Shown: piece by piece, positions 9,901 through 16,794 of the stretch
How positions within the stretch are numbered: position 1 is the stretch's first letter
Layout: every line of letters begins with the position of its first letter
NCBI RefSeq assembly: GCF_900103545.1
Contig: NZ_FNHH01000003.1
Location: forward strand, 1 to 64,000
Direction: 5' to 3'
DNA length: 64,000 bases
Source of the DNA: Daejeonella rubra
Lineage (GTDB): Bacteria; Bacteroidota; Bacteroidia; Sphingobacteriales; Sphingobacteriaceae
Position numbers and translations under genes: made by a program
The notes under the pieces: model-generated
The model's database searches: none
Told to the model about the DNA's origin: nothing
The model's input: only the letters and a program-made list of their open reading frames with translations

Positions 9901-11898
9901 GTGAAAGCATTACAGCCTGGAAATGTCAACTATAAAGAGATAAGTGCTGAACGGACCTTTAGAGTACTGCAAGGAACACAAACACTCATTTTCAATGAAA
10001 TAACGGATAAAACCTTTGGGGCTAATCCTTTTACTATTACTGCTACCGCAAGTTCAGGCCAGCCTGTCACTTTTTCAATTGTCTCTGGTCCTGCAAGCAT
10101 CTCCGGAAATACGATCACACTGACTGGAGCTGGAACAGTTGTAGTGAAAGCATTACAGGCTGGAAATGTCAACTATAAAGAGATAAGTGCTGAACGGACC
10201 TTTAGAGTACTGCAAGGAACACAAACACTCACTTTCAATGAAATAGCGGATAAAACCTTTGGTGCTAATCCTTTTACCATTACTGCTACTGCAAGTTCAG
10301 GCCAGCCTGTCACTTTTTCAATTATCTCAGGACCTGCAACTATTTCCGGAAATACGATTACACTGACAGGAGCTGGAACTGTTGCGGTTAAAGCGGTTCA
10401 GGCTGGAAATATCAGTTTTAATCAAGTTAGTTTAGAACGAACCTTTAAAGTGCTGCCTGCAACACAAACACTCACTTTCAATGAAATAACGGAAAGGGCT
10501 TTGGGGGCTATTCCATTTACCATTACTGCTACCGCAAGCTCTGGTCTACCTGTCACTTTTTCAATTGTCTCCGGCCCTGCAACAATTTCCGGAAATACGA
10601 TTACACTGACTGGAGCTGGAACGGTTATAGTGAGGGCGGTTCAGGCTGGGAATATCAACAATCAAGAGGTAAGTACTGAGCGGACCTTTAAGGTACTGCA
10701 AGGGACACAAACACTCACTTTCAATGAAATAGCGGATAAAACCTTTGGGGCTAATCCTTTTACCGTTACTGCTACCGCAAGCTCTGGTCTGCCTGTCACT
10801 TTTTCAATTGTCACAGGTCCTGCAAACATCTCCGGAAATACGATTACACTGACTGGAGCTGGAACAGTTGTAGTAAAAGCATTACAGGCTGGAAATGTCA
10901 ACTATAAAGAGGTAAGTACTGAACGGACCTTTAGAGTACTGCAAGGAACACAAACACTCATTTTCAATGAAATAGCGGATAAAACCTTTGGGGCTATTCC
11001 TTTTACTATTATTGCTACCTCAAGTTCAGGCCTGCCTGTCACTTTTTCAATTGTCTCTGGCCCTGCAAGCATTTCCGGAAATACGATTACGTTAACTGGA
11101 GCTGGAACGGTAGTAGTGAAGGCGGTTCAGGCTGGAAATGTAAATTATCAATCTGCTCAGGAATTGAAAACGTTTAGGGTTAGTGATATGCCAGTTAATA
11201 ATTTTATGGTTCGAACAATTAGCTCCACATGCGTTTCAAGCGACAATGGTAAAATTGAAATCAAGGCTGAAAAAAGACTAAACTATACTGCTTCCGTAAC
11301 AGGACAGGGTTTGAATAAAACATACCCTTTTACAGATTCTATAGGAATAACAAATCTGAAACCGGGAAATTATACTATTTGTATCACCGTTGAAGGAAAA
11401 AAAGATTACAAGCAATGTTATGAGCTTATTATTACAGAACCGAAAGAACTGAAGGCATATATTTCAATAGACCGAAATACAAATTTTATTAACCTAACTC
11501 TAAGTGGCAGTACTTCCTATATGATTGAATTAAATGGGAAAGAATATAAAACAAGGCAATCTTACATTAGTTTTCCTCTGGAAAATGGCAGTAATAATAT
11601 AAAAATCTCAACTGATATCCCATGCCAGGGGGTTATCACTCAAAAAATTCAAGGATTTTCTGAATCGTTGATTTATCCAAGTCCATTTAAGGATATACTG
11701 AAAATTGACCTAAGAGAAATATTATCTAACACTCAAATTGTAATAACAAACACTGCTGGGAAAACAGTTTATTCAGCTTTTAGCAAAAAAAATGGAGGCA
11801 TTTTAGAAATTGACCTGACACACCTCATTCCCGGTGCTTATTATGTAAGGCTGTCTACAAATGATTTTGTCATAACCAATAAAGTACTCAAACAATAG
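6937..11898 (+). CDS. Giant repetitive T9SS-exported surface protein (adhesin-like)
   Basis: This is a 1653-residue protein with a signal peptide (MKHLILFLITGLLTQFAFA). The only usable start is a TTG at 6937, because the frame is closed by TAA at 6922 and the next Met lies far inside. Residues about 20-760 hold Ig-like beta domains grouped in three units of about 210 residues, the units ending with FLGGSFDG, FKGGSYDG and FKGGSYDG (first Gly of each at 216, 427 and 636). Residues 771-1418 are eight exact 81-residue repeats (TQTLTFNEIADKTFGANPFT...). The C-terminus from about 1570 (IYPSPFKDILKIDL ... GAYYVRLSTNDFVITNKVL) is a type A T9SS sorting domain. I infer a secreted, surface-anchored adhesin or filament. 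Its partners are the FGE-like protein upstream and the lipoprotein downstream. Confidence 0.85.
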   Translation: MKHLILFLITGLLTQFAFAQDALLLKAPANGQVISGGDYFNISWESSNVDNIKIEYSLDGGLSWGTVINSYPSSASKYSWLVPAKPTTKGKIRISDIENSSIASVNPGNFIISEPELKLDADSSATLVKGNAFRFGWKSQTVEKVNMYYSTNGGTNYTLIRKGYPALAGSYTWIVPEINVNTIRLKIESSDSSTVSSTLNASIITNPVSSNRKFLGGSFDGHSAVSNSTPKLSLIFPSGNETFASSSLQTLKWDSNNIEYIKIEFSADNGISWLTINDAYPAYAKKLDWRVPSNNITNTGIIRVSSVEDPVLKSSNTIPFKIPLKSIALENPLETYYVKEQPIQISWVNNGVDFLSIKYRTNKGTPWKAITNSVSALMLNYIWIPPSTLTTDSLEFKISSTDNSVKDSSRSVLSIRAAVNSFSKFKGGSYDGFSQASNLKASIQIINPAAGTKLNGLSNTLITWKSENIEDINIHFSKNNGQSWTLINNNYSANAQKYTWEIPGTPTVAGLIKISSASDSTIKSISGIFEISDGFIKLTSDASTNGDVNSIIPISWTYSGISKLNIYFRQQTASSWTRIINNYQAAAESYLFINKQELSGLFDIKVASAEDPLIKDSIAINFDKRLNVGSTSKFKGGSYDGHASRSNISKILVTKPQAGEVLVAGTKYLITWSTVNVSDSVKIEYTTDNGKTWKTISVAVDSKSGSYQWTVPGSATEKSGQKQPKQGSIFSVSEFTNECKIRISETGSQDDVVGLSNNTFTISSTGSSAATQTITFNEITDKTFGAIPFAITATASSGLPVTFSIVSGPATISGNTITLTGTGTVVVKALQAGNVNYKEISAERTFKVLQGTQTLIFNEIADKTFGANPFTIIATASSGLPVTFSIVSGPASISGNTISLTGAGTVVVKALQAENTIFNQVSIERTFKVLPATQTLTFNEIADKTFGANPFTITATASSGQPVTFSIVSGPASISGNTITLTGAGTVVVKALQPGNVNYKEISAERTFRVLQGTQTLIFNEITDKTFGANPFTITATASSGQPVTFSIVSGPASISGNTITLTGAGTVVVKALQAGNVNYKEISAERTFRVLQGTQTLTFNEIADKTFGANPFTITATASSGQPVTFSIISGPATISGNTITLTGAGTVAVKAVQAGNISFNQVSLERTFKVLPATQTLTFNEITERALGAIPFTITATASSGLPVTFSIVSGPATISGNTITLTGAGTVIVRAVQAGNINNQEVSTERTFKVLQGTQTLTFNEIADKTFGANPFTVTATASSGLPVTFSIVTGPANISGNTITLTGAGTVVVKALQAGNVNYKEVSTERTFRVLQGTQTLIFNEIADKTFGAIPFTIIATSSSGLPVTFSIVSGPASISGNTITLTGAGTVVVKAVQAGNVNYQSAQELKTFRVSDMPVNNFMVRTISSTCVSSDNGKIEIKAEKRLNYTASVTGQGLNKTYPFTDSIGITNLKPGNYTICITVEGKKDYKQCYELIITEPKELKAYISIDRNTNFINLTLSGSTSYMIELNGKEYKTRQSYISFPLENGSNNIKISTDIPCQGVITQKIQGFSESLIYPSPFKDILKIDLREILSNTQIVITNTAGKTVYSAFSKKNGGILEIDLTHLIPGAYYVRLSTNDFVITNKVLKQ
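9247..11190 (+). repeat. Eight tandem 243-bp coding repeats
   Basis: Units begin at 9247, 9490, 9733, 9976, 10219, 10462, 10705 and 10948, every one exactly 243 bp (81 residues) with no indels. Each encodes an Ig-like/MBG-type unit containing TATASSG[LQ]PVTFSI and SGNTITLTGAGTV. The linker ends alternate between LQG and LPA: QG, PA, QG, QG, PA, QG, QG, then a diverged last unit. Units 3 and 4 are nearly identical in DNA, which points to recent duplication or gene conversion. Confidence 0.95.
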
Positions 11899-11947
11899 TC
11901 AGTTTTAATAGTCTGGTGATTTAAACCTTTCAATTAATTATTAACAA

Positions 11948-12634
11948 ATGAAATTAAAAAACTTCATAATTATCCTGTTTTTTATCATTGGTGTAGGATG
12001 TCAGAAAGGTGAAAAAGCTAGCCCACAACCAGAAAAAGCAATTCTGACATTCCCTATTGACAATACAATATGCTTAGAAGGTAACATAATTTCCAATACC
12101 GAAAGCTCGATTAATTTTACCTGGAACTCATCCAATAACACTGATGCTTATGAATTTTCTTTAAAAAATCTGATAACCGGGGTCAGCTTAATCAAGCTAG
12201 TCAACACAACTAATATTGAAGTTTCATTATTAAGAAATACACCATATTCCTGGTTTGTTTCCTCCATTAGCACAAAGAATGCATTTATTGCAAAAAGTGA
12301 TACCTGGAAATTCTATAACTCTGGACCTGGATCAATCTCATACAGCCCCTTCCCGGCAGAAATTATTGCACCAAAAAAGGAAGAAAGTGTACAACCAATT
12401 TCTGGAAACATTAATCTTGAATGGAAAGGCAGTGACGTAGATGGAGACATCATTAATTATGACATATATTTTGGCAGTTCATTAATACCTCCAATTTTCA
12501 TTAGCAAAACAACTTATACTACACTAAAGGATGTGCCTGTGAAAGAGAATATAACCTATTACTGGAAAGTAATAACAAGAGATTCCAAAGGCAACCTTTC
12601 TGATTCAGGCTTATATCAATTTGTGGTTAAGTAA
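11948..12634 (+). CDS. Surface lipoprotein with two fibronectin-III-like domains
   Basis: The protein has 228 residues and a lipoprotein signal peptide, MKLKNFIIILFFIIGVGC, with Cys18 as the lipidated residue. Two beta-sandwich domains follow. The first contains INFTWNSSNNTDAYEFSLKN and TPYSWFVSSIS. The second contains INLEWKGSDVDGDIINYDIY and ITYYWKVITRDSKGNLSDSG, the usual layout of FN3-like modules with a D-x-D-G-D turn. It lies 49 bp downstream of the giant adhesin and probably belongs to the same transcript. An outer-membrane anchor or partner for the adhesin is a reasonable inference; no enzymatic motif is visible. Confidence 0.7.
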   Translation: MKLKNFIIILFFIIGVGCQKGEKASPQPEKAILTFPIDNTICLEGNIISNTESSINFTWNSSNNTDAYEFSLKNLITGVSLIKLVNTTNIEVSLLRNTPYSWFVSSISTKNAFIAKSDTWKFYNSGPGSISYSPFPAEIIAPKKEESVQPISGNINLEWKGSDVDGDIINYDIYFGSSLIPPIFISKTTYTTLKDVPVKENITYYWKVITRDSKGNLSDSGLYQFVVK

Positions 12635-12722
12635 GTGAGGTAAATGCAATTAATTCTTATTGATTTTTACAATTCTAAATTCTGTCAGCACTCTATACCG
12701 CATTCATTAAAGCCCAACCCCA

Positions 12723-13658
12723 TCACTTAATAAGCACATATGCCATCTCAGAAAATGCCTTTGTTTGATTGGCTATATCACTGCTTGCAGGGGTGTTCTC
12801 CCTATGGTTTAACCTGGTAAAAACATGCAGTTTTGAGGGTATCATCGCGATTTCAGGGGCGTTACCGGTACTGCTAACAATCCCCTTATGGATTAAAACA
12901 GCACTGGCCGCATCAGCAACATCATCATTATCTGATTTATAAACTTTCAGAGTAGTGCCAACAGGCAAAGTAACCCCCTTTTGCAGATCAATTCTAACTT
13001 CATTGATTATATCCCGCAATTGCTGCAGCGTTTCATAGGGACGATAGTGGTAATAATACTTCTCTTCTCCTGCAGTATTGTCCACTTTAGTATATCCGAT
13101 GATCGGGCCCAGTACACCAACTAATGTCAGTGTTTTATTCGCCGGAATGATGATCGGGTCGATCAGAAAAACATGCCTGGGCTTGATATGAGAATCGAAA
13201 TAACCCTCTGCCAGTAATTTCAAAATCAGTGTGCTACCGGTTGAAGATCCTGCGAAGCTTATATTGGTATAGCCGGCCTTTTCCAGCTTTTCAAATTCCG
13301 TAACGATCGGCTCCCGCCAGTCGCGCCAAGTAGAGTTTTTGAATGATTGATAATCACGTCCATGGCCCCCAAGCAGGACCTGCGAAATTGAAAAATCTGT
13401 TCTTGATCCTTTCCAGGTACGAAATTCATCCCATTCAAATGTGGTGGCACCATAACCATGTATGGCAATGATCACCGGACTGACAGCCTGAGCAGGTGTT
13501 GGAGCCGGGACAGAGGCAGAAACCAGGTATTTCTCTGGCTGGTAGATCGACTGATCAAAATAAAGACCGCTATCGAGCATGGAACTATCAATTTCAGGCT
13601 CTTTATTACAGGAAATAAGCATCAATATGCTGAGAGTAAACAGGATAAATTTCTTCAT
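12723..13658 (-). CDS. Lipoprotein alpha/beta hydrolase
   Basis: This 311-residue protein has a lipoprotein signal (MKKFILFTLSILMLISC, Cys17). The alpha/beta-hydrolase signature is clear: VIIAIHGYGATTFEWDEF forms the oxyanion-hole strand, and ISFAGSSTGSTLILKLL carries the nucleophile elbow G-S-S-T-G. A later D-N-D-D and a late His (SKLHVFTRLNH) could complete the triad. It probably acts as an esterase or lipase at the periplasmic face of a membrane, substrate unknown. Its start codon overlaps the stop of the upstream barrel gene by 4 bp (ATGA), so the two are translationally coupled. Confidence 0.75.
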   Translation of the reverse strand: MKKFILFTLSILMLISCNKEPEIDSSMLDSGLYFDQSIYQPEKYLVSASVPAPTPAQAVSPVIIAIHGYGATTFEWDEFRTWKGSRTDFSISQVLLGGHGRDYQSFKNSTWRDWREPIVTEFEKLEKAGYTNISFAGSSTGSTLILKLLAEGYFDSHIKPRHVFLIDPIIIPANKTLTLVGVLGPIIGYTKVDNTAGEEKYYYHYRPYETLQQLRDIINEVRIDLQKGVTLPVGTTLKVYKSDNDDVADAASAVLIHKGIVSSTGNAPEIAMIPSKLHVFTRLNHRENTPASSDIANQTKAFSEMAYVLIK

Positions 13659-14209
13659 TTTGATTTTCGTTTAGCTAAATTCCAGAAGATACTTGTCTGA
13701 TAAAAAACAGGATATAAGGTCCCCGCACCCTTTGCTCCACTTCCTGTGATGGCATTATAACCTAAGGAAAGATTAAGTCTTAACGGACTTTTAAAAGAAT
13801 AGGCCAGACCAGCATCCAGGGAAGCGATGGCAGAAGTATTTGTTAAGCTTTTAAAAACATCAGACTCATAATCAGCTATAAAATAACCCAGATTGGCTCT
13901 AACGAATGGCTTGAGCGGCTTTTTGGGTCGAAACATCCATGAACCGGAGAGTAAAAAATTGTCTTGTTTTATTGCATTTGAACCGATCGCCGACCCCAGG
14001 CGACTGCTCAGGTAAGTGGCGCCAAGTGTGATACGCTTTGTGAGATGATACTGTCCGCTGATCCCATTCTCATAATAAAGATCGACTGTTTTCTGAAGGC
14101 GAAATCCCGCTTCAAATGTATGAACCTGCCCAAAGGAGAACTGGCACACCAACTGAAGTACTATGATCAATCCTAAAGCTTTCAGAATACCTGGTTTATA
14201 ATTCATCAT
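13655..14209 (-). CDS. Small outer-membrane beta-barrel protein
   Basis: The protein has 184 residues with a signal peptide ending FSFGQ. The rest alternates polar and hydrophobic residues in strands typical of an eight- to ten-stranded barrel (HTFEAGFRLQKTVDLYYENG, FVRANLGYFIADYES, LRLNLSLGYNAITGSG) and ends in YQTSIFWNLAKRKSK. No specific family was recognised. It is the first gene of a two-gene operon with the lipoprotein hydrolase, which suggests that the two work at the outer membrane together. Confidence 0.65.
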   Translation of the reverse strand: MMNYKPGILKALGLIIVLQLVCQFSFGQVHTFEAGFRLQKTVDLYYENGISGQYHLTKRITLGATYLSSRLGSAIGSNAIKQDNFLLSGSWMFRPKKPLKPFVRANLGYFIADYESDVFKSLTNTSAIASLDAGLAYSFKSPLRLNLSLGYNAITGSGAKGAGTLYPVFYQTSIFWNLAKRKSK

Positions 14210-14547
14210 ATGTTAATTTATTAGCCTTTACAAATGAGGAAAAGACACTATGAGAAAAGACTGAATTTTAAAAATTGCCCTTCAATACAACTGGGCATTT
14301 CTTGAAGGTAAAGTAAATTAACATAAAATCTGTTTTTTTGTTTGGGAGGATTTTCCCGGCTCCATGATGGTTTTTTGCACAATTCTAAATGTGGATGGAT
14401 TGGGCGTTGGATCCAAAGGAACCAACCCTGCATAGAATAATTTTTATAATGATTTTTAAAATAATCTTTATTTTATTTCTTGAAAAAATAAATAATTAAC
14501 TCTCTTTATATTTAGCCGACAATGTTAATTTTAAAAACAAATAAAGG
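14210..14547. other. Divergent spacer upstream of the peptide cluster
   Basis: No gene is supported. TATATTTA at 14507-14514 is one base off the Bacteroidota -7 consensus and lies about 33 bp before the first peptide ATG, so it is a candidate promoter for the cluster. Confidence 0.35.
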
Positions 14548-14697
14548 ATGGGGAAGAAAATAAAAGCAGCATCAAAAAATATTCCTGACAATGAAAATTT
14601 AGTCTCAAAATTAAGTTCAGCAGCCGGAAAATTGCCAAAGAAAAAAAATGGCAGCGAACCAAAAACCTATGGGAAAAGTGGGAAAATAGGTGGTTAA
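14548..14697 (+). CDS. 49-residue Lys/Gly-rich peptide, copy 1
   Basis: This is the first of five consecutive same-strand genes that each encode exactly 49 residues and align without gaps. It opens MGKKIKAASK, has K31-K33 as a Lys triplet, and ends SEPKTYGKSGKIGG. AAAGG lies directly before the ATG. There is no Cys, no signal peptide and no membrane segment, and the peptide is strongly basic. The five-fold conservation of length, start, Lys triplet and Tyr41-Gly42 shows that it is a real gene despite its size. I do not recognise the family. A modified-peptide (RiPP-like) precursor is an inference from the adjacent methyltransferase and papain-like genes. Confidence 0.75.
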   Translation: MGKKIKAASKNIPDNENLVSKLSSAAGKLPKKKNGSEPKTYGKSGKIGG

Positions 14698-14827
14698 TAA
14701 CGCTATACAGGTATTTTTAAGAATTTACGAATCTTAAACACATTCTTCTATGATAGAATTTAATTGCAATTATTTCTTGAGCCCTGCGATCTTTAAACAA
14801 AGGAATAAATCATAAACCCCACTTTAC

Positions 14828-14977
14828 ATGGAAAAGAAACAGAAAACAGAATCGAAAAGCATTACAGCCAAAGATAATCACTCCTCTAAATTAAGTTCAT
14901 CAGCCGGAAAATTGCAGAAGAAAAAAAATGGCAGTGAACCAAAAATATATGGTACTAGTGGAGGAAAAGGCGGTTAA
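14828..14977 (+). CDS. 49-residue Lys/Gly-rich peptide, copy 2
   Basis: This copy starts MEKKQKTESK and ends SEPKIYGTSGGKGG. Its middle (SKLSSSAGKLQKKKNGSEPK) is almost the same as copy 1, so copies 1 and 2 are close sisters. At position 43 it has Thr in place of the usual Lys. It is 130 bp downstream of copy 1, longer than a normal operon gap, and the spacers themselves look duplicated. Confidence 0.75.
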   Translation: MEKKQKTESKSITAKDNHSSKLSSSAGKLQKKKNGSEPKIYGTSGGKGG

Positions 14978-15119
14978 TCATTCCTTTCTGAAATTTTGAG
15001 CATGTGTTGCATTAAACATAAATGATTGAAACCAGATCATCGCCTTTTCTGCAGAATTTTTCAACAGTTATTTTAACACGGGCTCCTCTCATAAATCAAG
15101 AAAAAAAACCTCAATGGAC

Positions 15120-15269
15120 ATGGAAAAGAAAACAAAAGCAGCACTAGAAAACAGTACCCGCAAAGACAAAAACCCTTCAAAATCCGGTTCAGCGAATGAA
15201 AAGATACTGAAGAAAAAAACCAGGAGTGAAGCAAAAATATATGGGAAGGCAGGAGGAAAAGGAGGCTGA
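15120..15269 (+). CDS. 49-residue Lys/Gly-rich peptide, copy 3
   Basis: This copy starts MEKKTKAALE and ends SEAKIYGKAGGKGG. A second in-frame ATG six bases upstream would add Met-Asp; the 15120 start keeps the 49-residue length shared by all copies. Its middle (NPSKSGSANEKILKKKTRSE) is shared with copy 4. Pro38 is replaced by Ala. Confidence 0.75.
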   Translation: MEKKTKAALENSTRKDKNPSKSGSANEKILKKKTRSEAKIYGKAGGKGG

Positions 15270-15416
15270 ATACACTTTTAAACTATTTTGATATTTACTT
15301 TAGACTATATGAAGATTGAAACCGGATCATTCCTGTATTCTAAAGAATTCTTTAAATTTTTTATCACAAGCTTCGTAAAAATAAACCCTGGAAATAAATC
15401 AGATATAACAATATAA

Positions 15417-15566
15417 ATGGAAAAGAAAACTAAGTCAGTAACAGAAAACAGCAACAGCAAAGACAAAACCCCTTCAAAATCCGGTTCAGCAAATGAAAAA
15501 CTGCCAAAGAAAAAAAATAGTAGTGAACCAAAAACATATGGCAAGAGTGGAAAATCAGGCGGGTAA
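15417..15566 (+). CDS. 49-residue Lys/Gly-rich peptide, copy 4
   Basis: This copy starts MEKKTKSVTE and ends SEPKTYGKSGKSGG. The stretch PSKSGSANEK is identical to copy 3, which makes copies 3 and 4 a second sister pair. No Cys, signal peptide or membrane segment is present. Confidence 0.75.
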   Translation: MEKKTKSVTENSNSKDKTPSKSGSANEKLPKKKNSSEPKTYGKSGKSGG

Positions 15567-15715
15567 TTTAGCCTTTCTGGTATGTTTTACATGGCTAATT
15601 TTACATGAATGTGAATGGCAGAAAGCAAATTATTCAAGTGTATTTATGTATAATTAAACGCCTTTTCCAAACCTGATATTTAAGATAATTAACTAACGCG
15701 ATAATAAATTATACA

Positions 15716-15865
15716 ATGAATAAGAAAACAAAATCAGCATCGAGAATCTCTGATACCATAGACAAGATTGCTAATAAAGACAATTCATCAGATAAAAAAA
15801 TGCCAACTAAAAAAAATAATTACGGCCCAAAAATATATGGAAAAAGCGGAAAAGGAGCAGCCTGA
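15716..15865 (+). CDS. 49-residue Lys-rich peptide, copy 5 (divergent)
   Basis: This is the most diverged copy. It starts MNKKTKSASR and ends GPKIYGKSGKGAA, so the C-terminal Gly-Gly of the other four is Ala-Ala here. It still has exactly 49 residues and keeps Lys3, Lys4, Lys6, Lys32-Lys33, Lys39, Tyr41-Gly42 and Gly45. Its stop is 64 bp before the papain-like gene, the closest contact between the peptides and the enzymes. Confidence 0.7.
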   Translation: MNKKTKSASRISDTIDKIANKDNSSDKKMPTKKNNYGPKIYGKSGKGAA

Positions 15866-15929
15866 TTTTTATTCCTTAAATTACTCTTTATGTACAATAA
15901 TTTAAAGATCAGAACATTAAATTAATATT

Positions 15930-16793
15930 ATGGATGAAAAACAACCAGTAGCTAAAGGTAATTTTGGCAAATTGGAGGCGAAAAAAGATCCGAGAGATTT
16001 CGATTTTTCCAGGTATCTATTGTCGGATGAACTGGAAATTCCAGTAAGTCACGACTGGACCTCCATTAAAAAGACAGCATGGGAGACCTTTGGGAATGAC
16101 AAGATCAACAACTGCACCTTTGCTGCTGCAGGCCACATGATCGTATGCTGGACATCAAATTCAACAACTGAACACCCTTTAAGCGCAGAAAAGGTCATAT
16201 CTGCCTATGCAGAAGTTAGTGGTTTTGATGAAAAAAAACCAGGAAGCGATCGCGGCTTACCTGTTCTGGATGCCTTAAAGTACTGGCGAAAAGTTGGCAT
16301 CGATAACCGCAAAATAAAAGCATTCGCATCTGTCCCGCATCTAAAGCGTGATATCGTAAAATCGGCCATCTATCTTTTTGGTGGTCTATATGCTGGTCTG
16401 CAGCTGCCATCAACCATAATCGGTCAGAAAATATGGGACACAGCTCCGGATCAACCCCTGGAGAAAACCGAACCAGGTTCCTATGGCGGTCATGCAGTAA
16501 CCATTCTGGCCTATGATGAGGAACATCTAACTTGTGTAACCCTGGGTGAGGAACAAAAAATGACCTGGGACTTTTGGGAGTATTATAGTGATGAAGCCTT
16601 TGCCATCATTACGGAAGATTTCTTCAATGGGACTAAAACACCTATTGGATTAAACATGGAAGCTTTAGAAAATGATCTTTTGACCTTAACTAAACAAAAA
16701 AAGGCTTTGGCAAACCAGCTGGATGATGATGATAACATTCAACCCCAGCCTTTTCCACAAAATGACCATACCGACCAAACTATAAATTCTTAA
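15930..16793 (+). CDS. Papain-like (C1-fold) cysteine-peptidase-related protein, cytoplasmic
   Basis: This 287-residue protein has no signal peptide. The opening GKLEAKKDPRDFDFSRYL and the site FGNDKINNCTFAAAGHMIVCW (Cys62 as nucleophile candidate) match a papain-like family whose usual signature, from memory, is N-D-x-x-G-D-C. His188 lies in YGGHAVTILAYD, the normal catalytic His context. The third element (TLGEEQKMTWDFWEYYSDEA) lacks an obvious Asn, and the oxyanion Gln is replaced by Asn, so catalysis is uncertain. The tail (DDDDNIQPQPFPQ) is acidic and low-complexity. It follows five peptide genes and is separated by 1 bp from a methyltransferase gene. Cleaving, ligating or simply binding the peptides are all possible roles. 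Confidence 0.65.
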   Translation: MDEKQPVAKGNFGKLEAKKDPRDFDFSRYLLSDELEIPVSHDWTSIKKTAWETFGNDKINNCTFAAAGHMIVCWTSNSTTEHPLSAEKVISAYAEVSGFDEKKPGSDRGLPVLDALKYWRKVGIDNRKIKAFASVPHLKRDIVKSAIYLFGGLYAGLQLPSTIIGQKIWDTAPDQPLEKTEPGSYGGHAVTILAYDEEHLTCVTLGEEQKMTWDFWEYYSDEAFAIITEDFFNGTKTPIGLNMEALENDLLTLTKQKKALANQLDDDDNIQPQPFPQNDHTDQTINS

Positions 16794-16794
16794 A

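Noticed and set aside
9057..10901. Series of long open frames on the minus strand (Val/Pro/Ala-rich, about 80 residues each)
   Set aside because: They are the antisense reading of the 243-bp repeats of the adhesin and recur with the same period; there are no start signals and the coding strand is clearly the plus strand.
9247..11190. CRISPR-like array reading of the regular repeats
   Set aside because: The 243-bp units are coding, with no unique spacers and no cas genes in the window.
14248..14433. 61-codon minus-strand frame before the peptide cluster
   Set aside because: Trp/Pro-rich composition with no relative, and the stretch is more likely the leader region between divergent genes.
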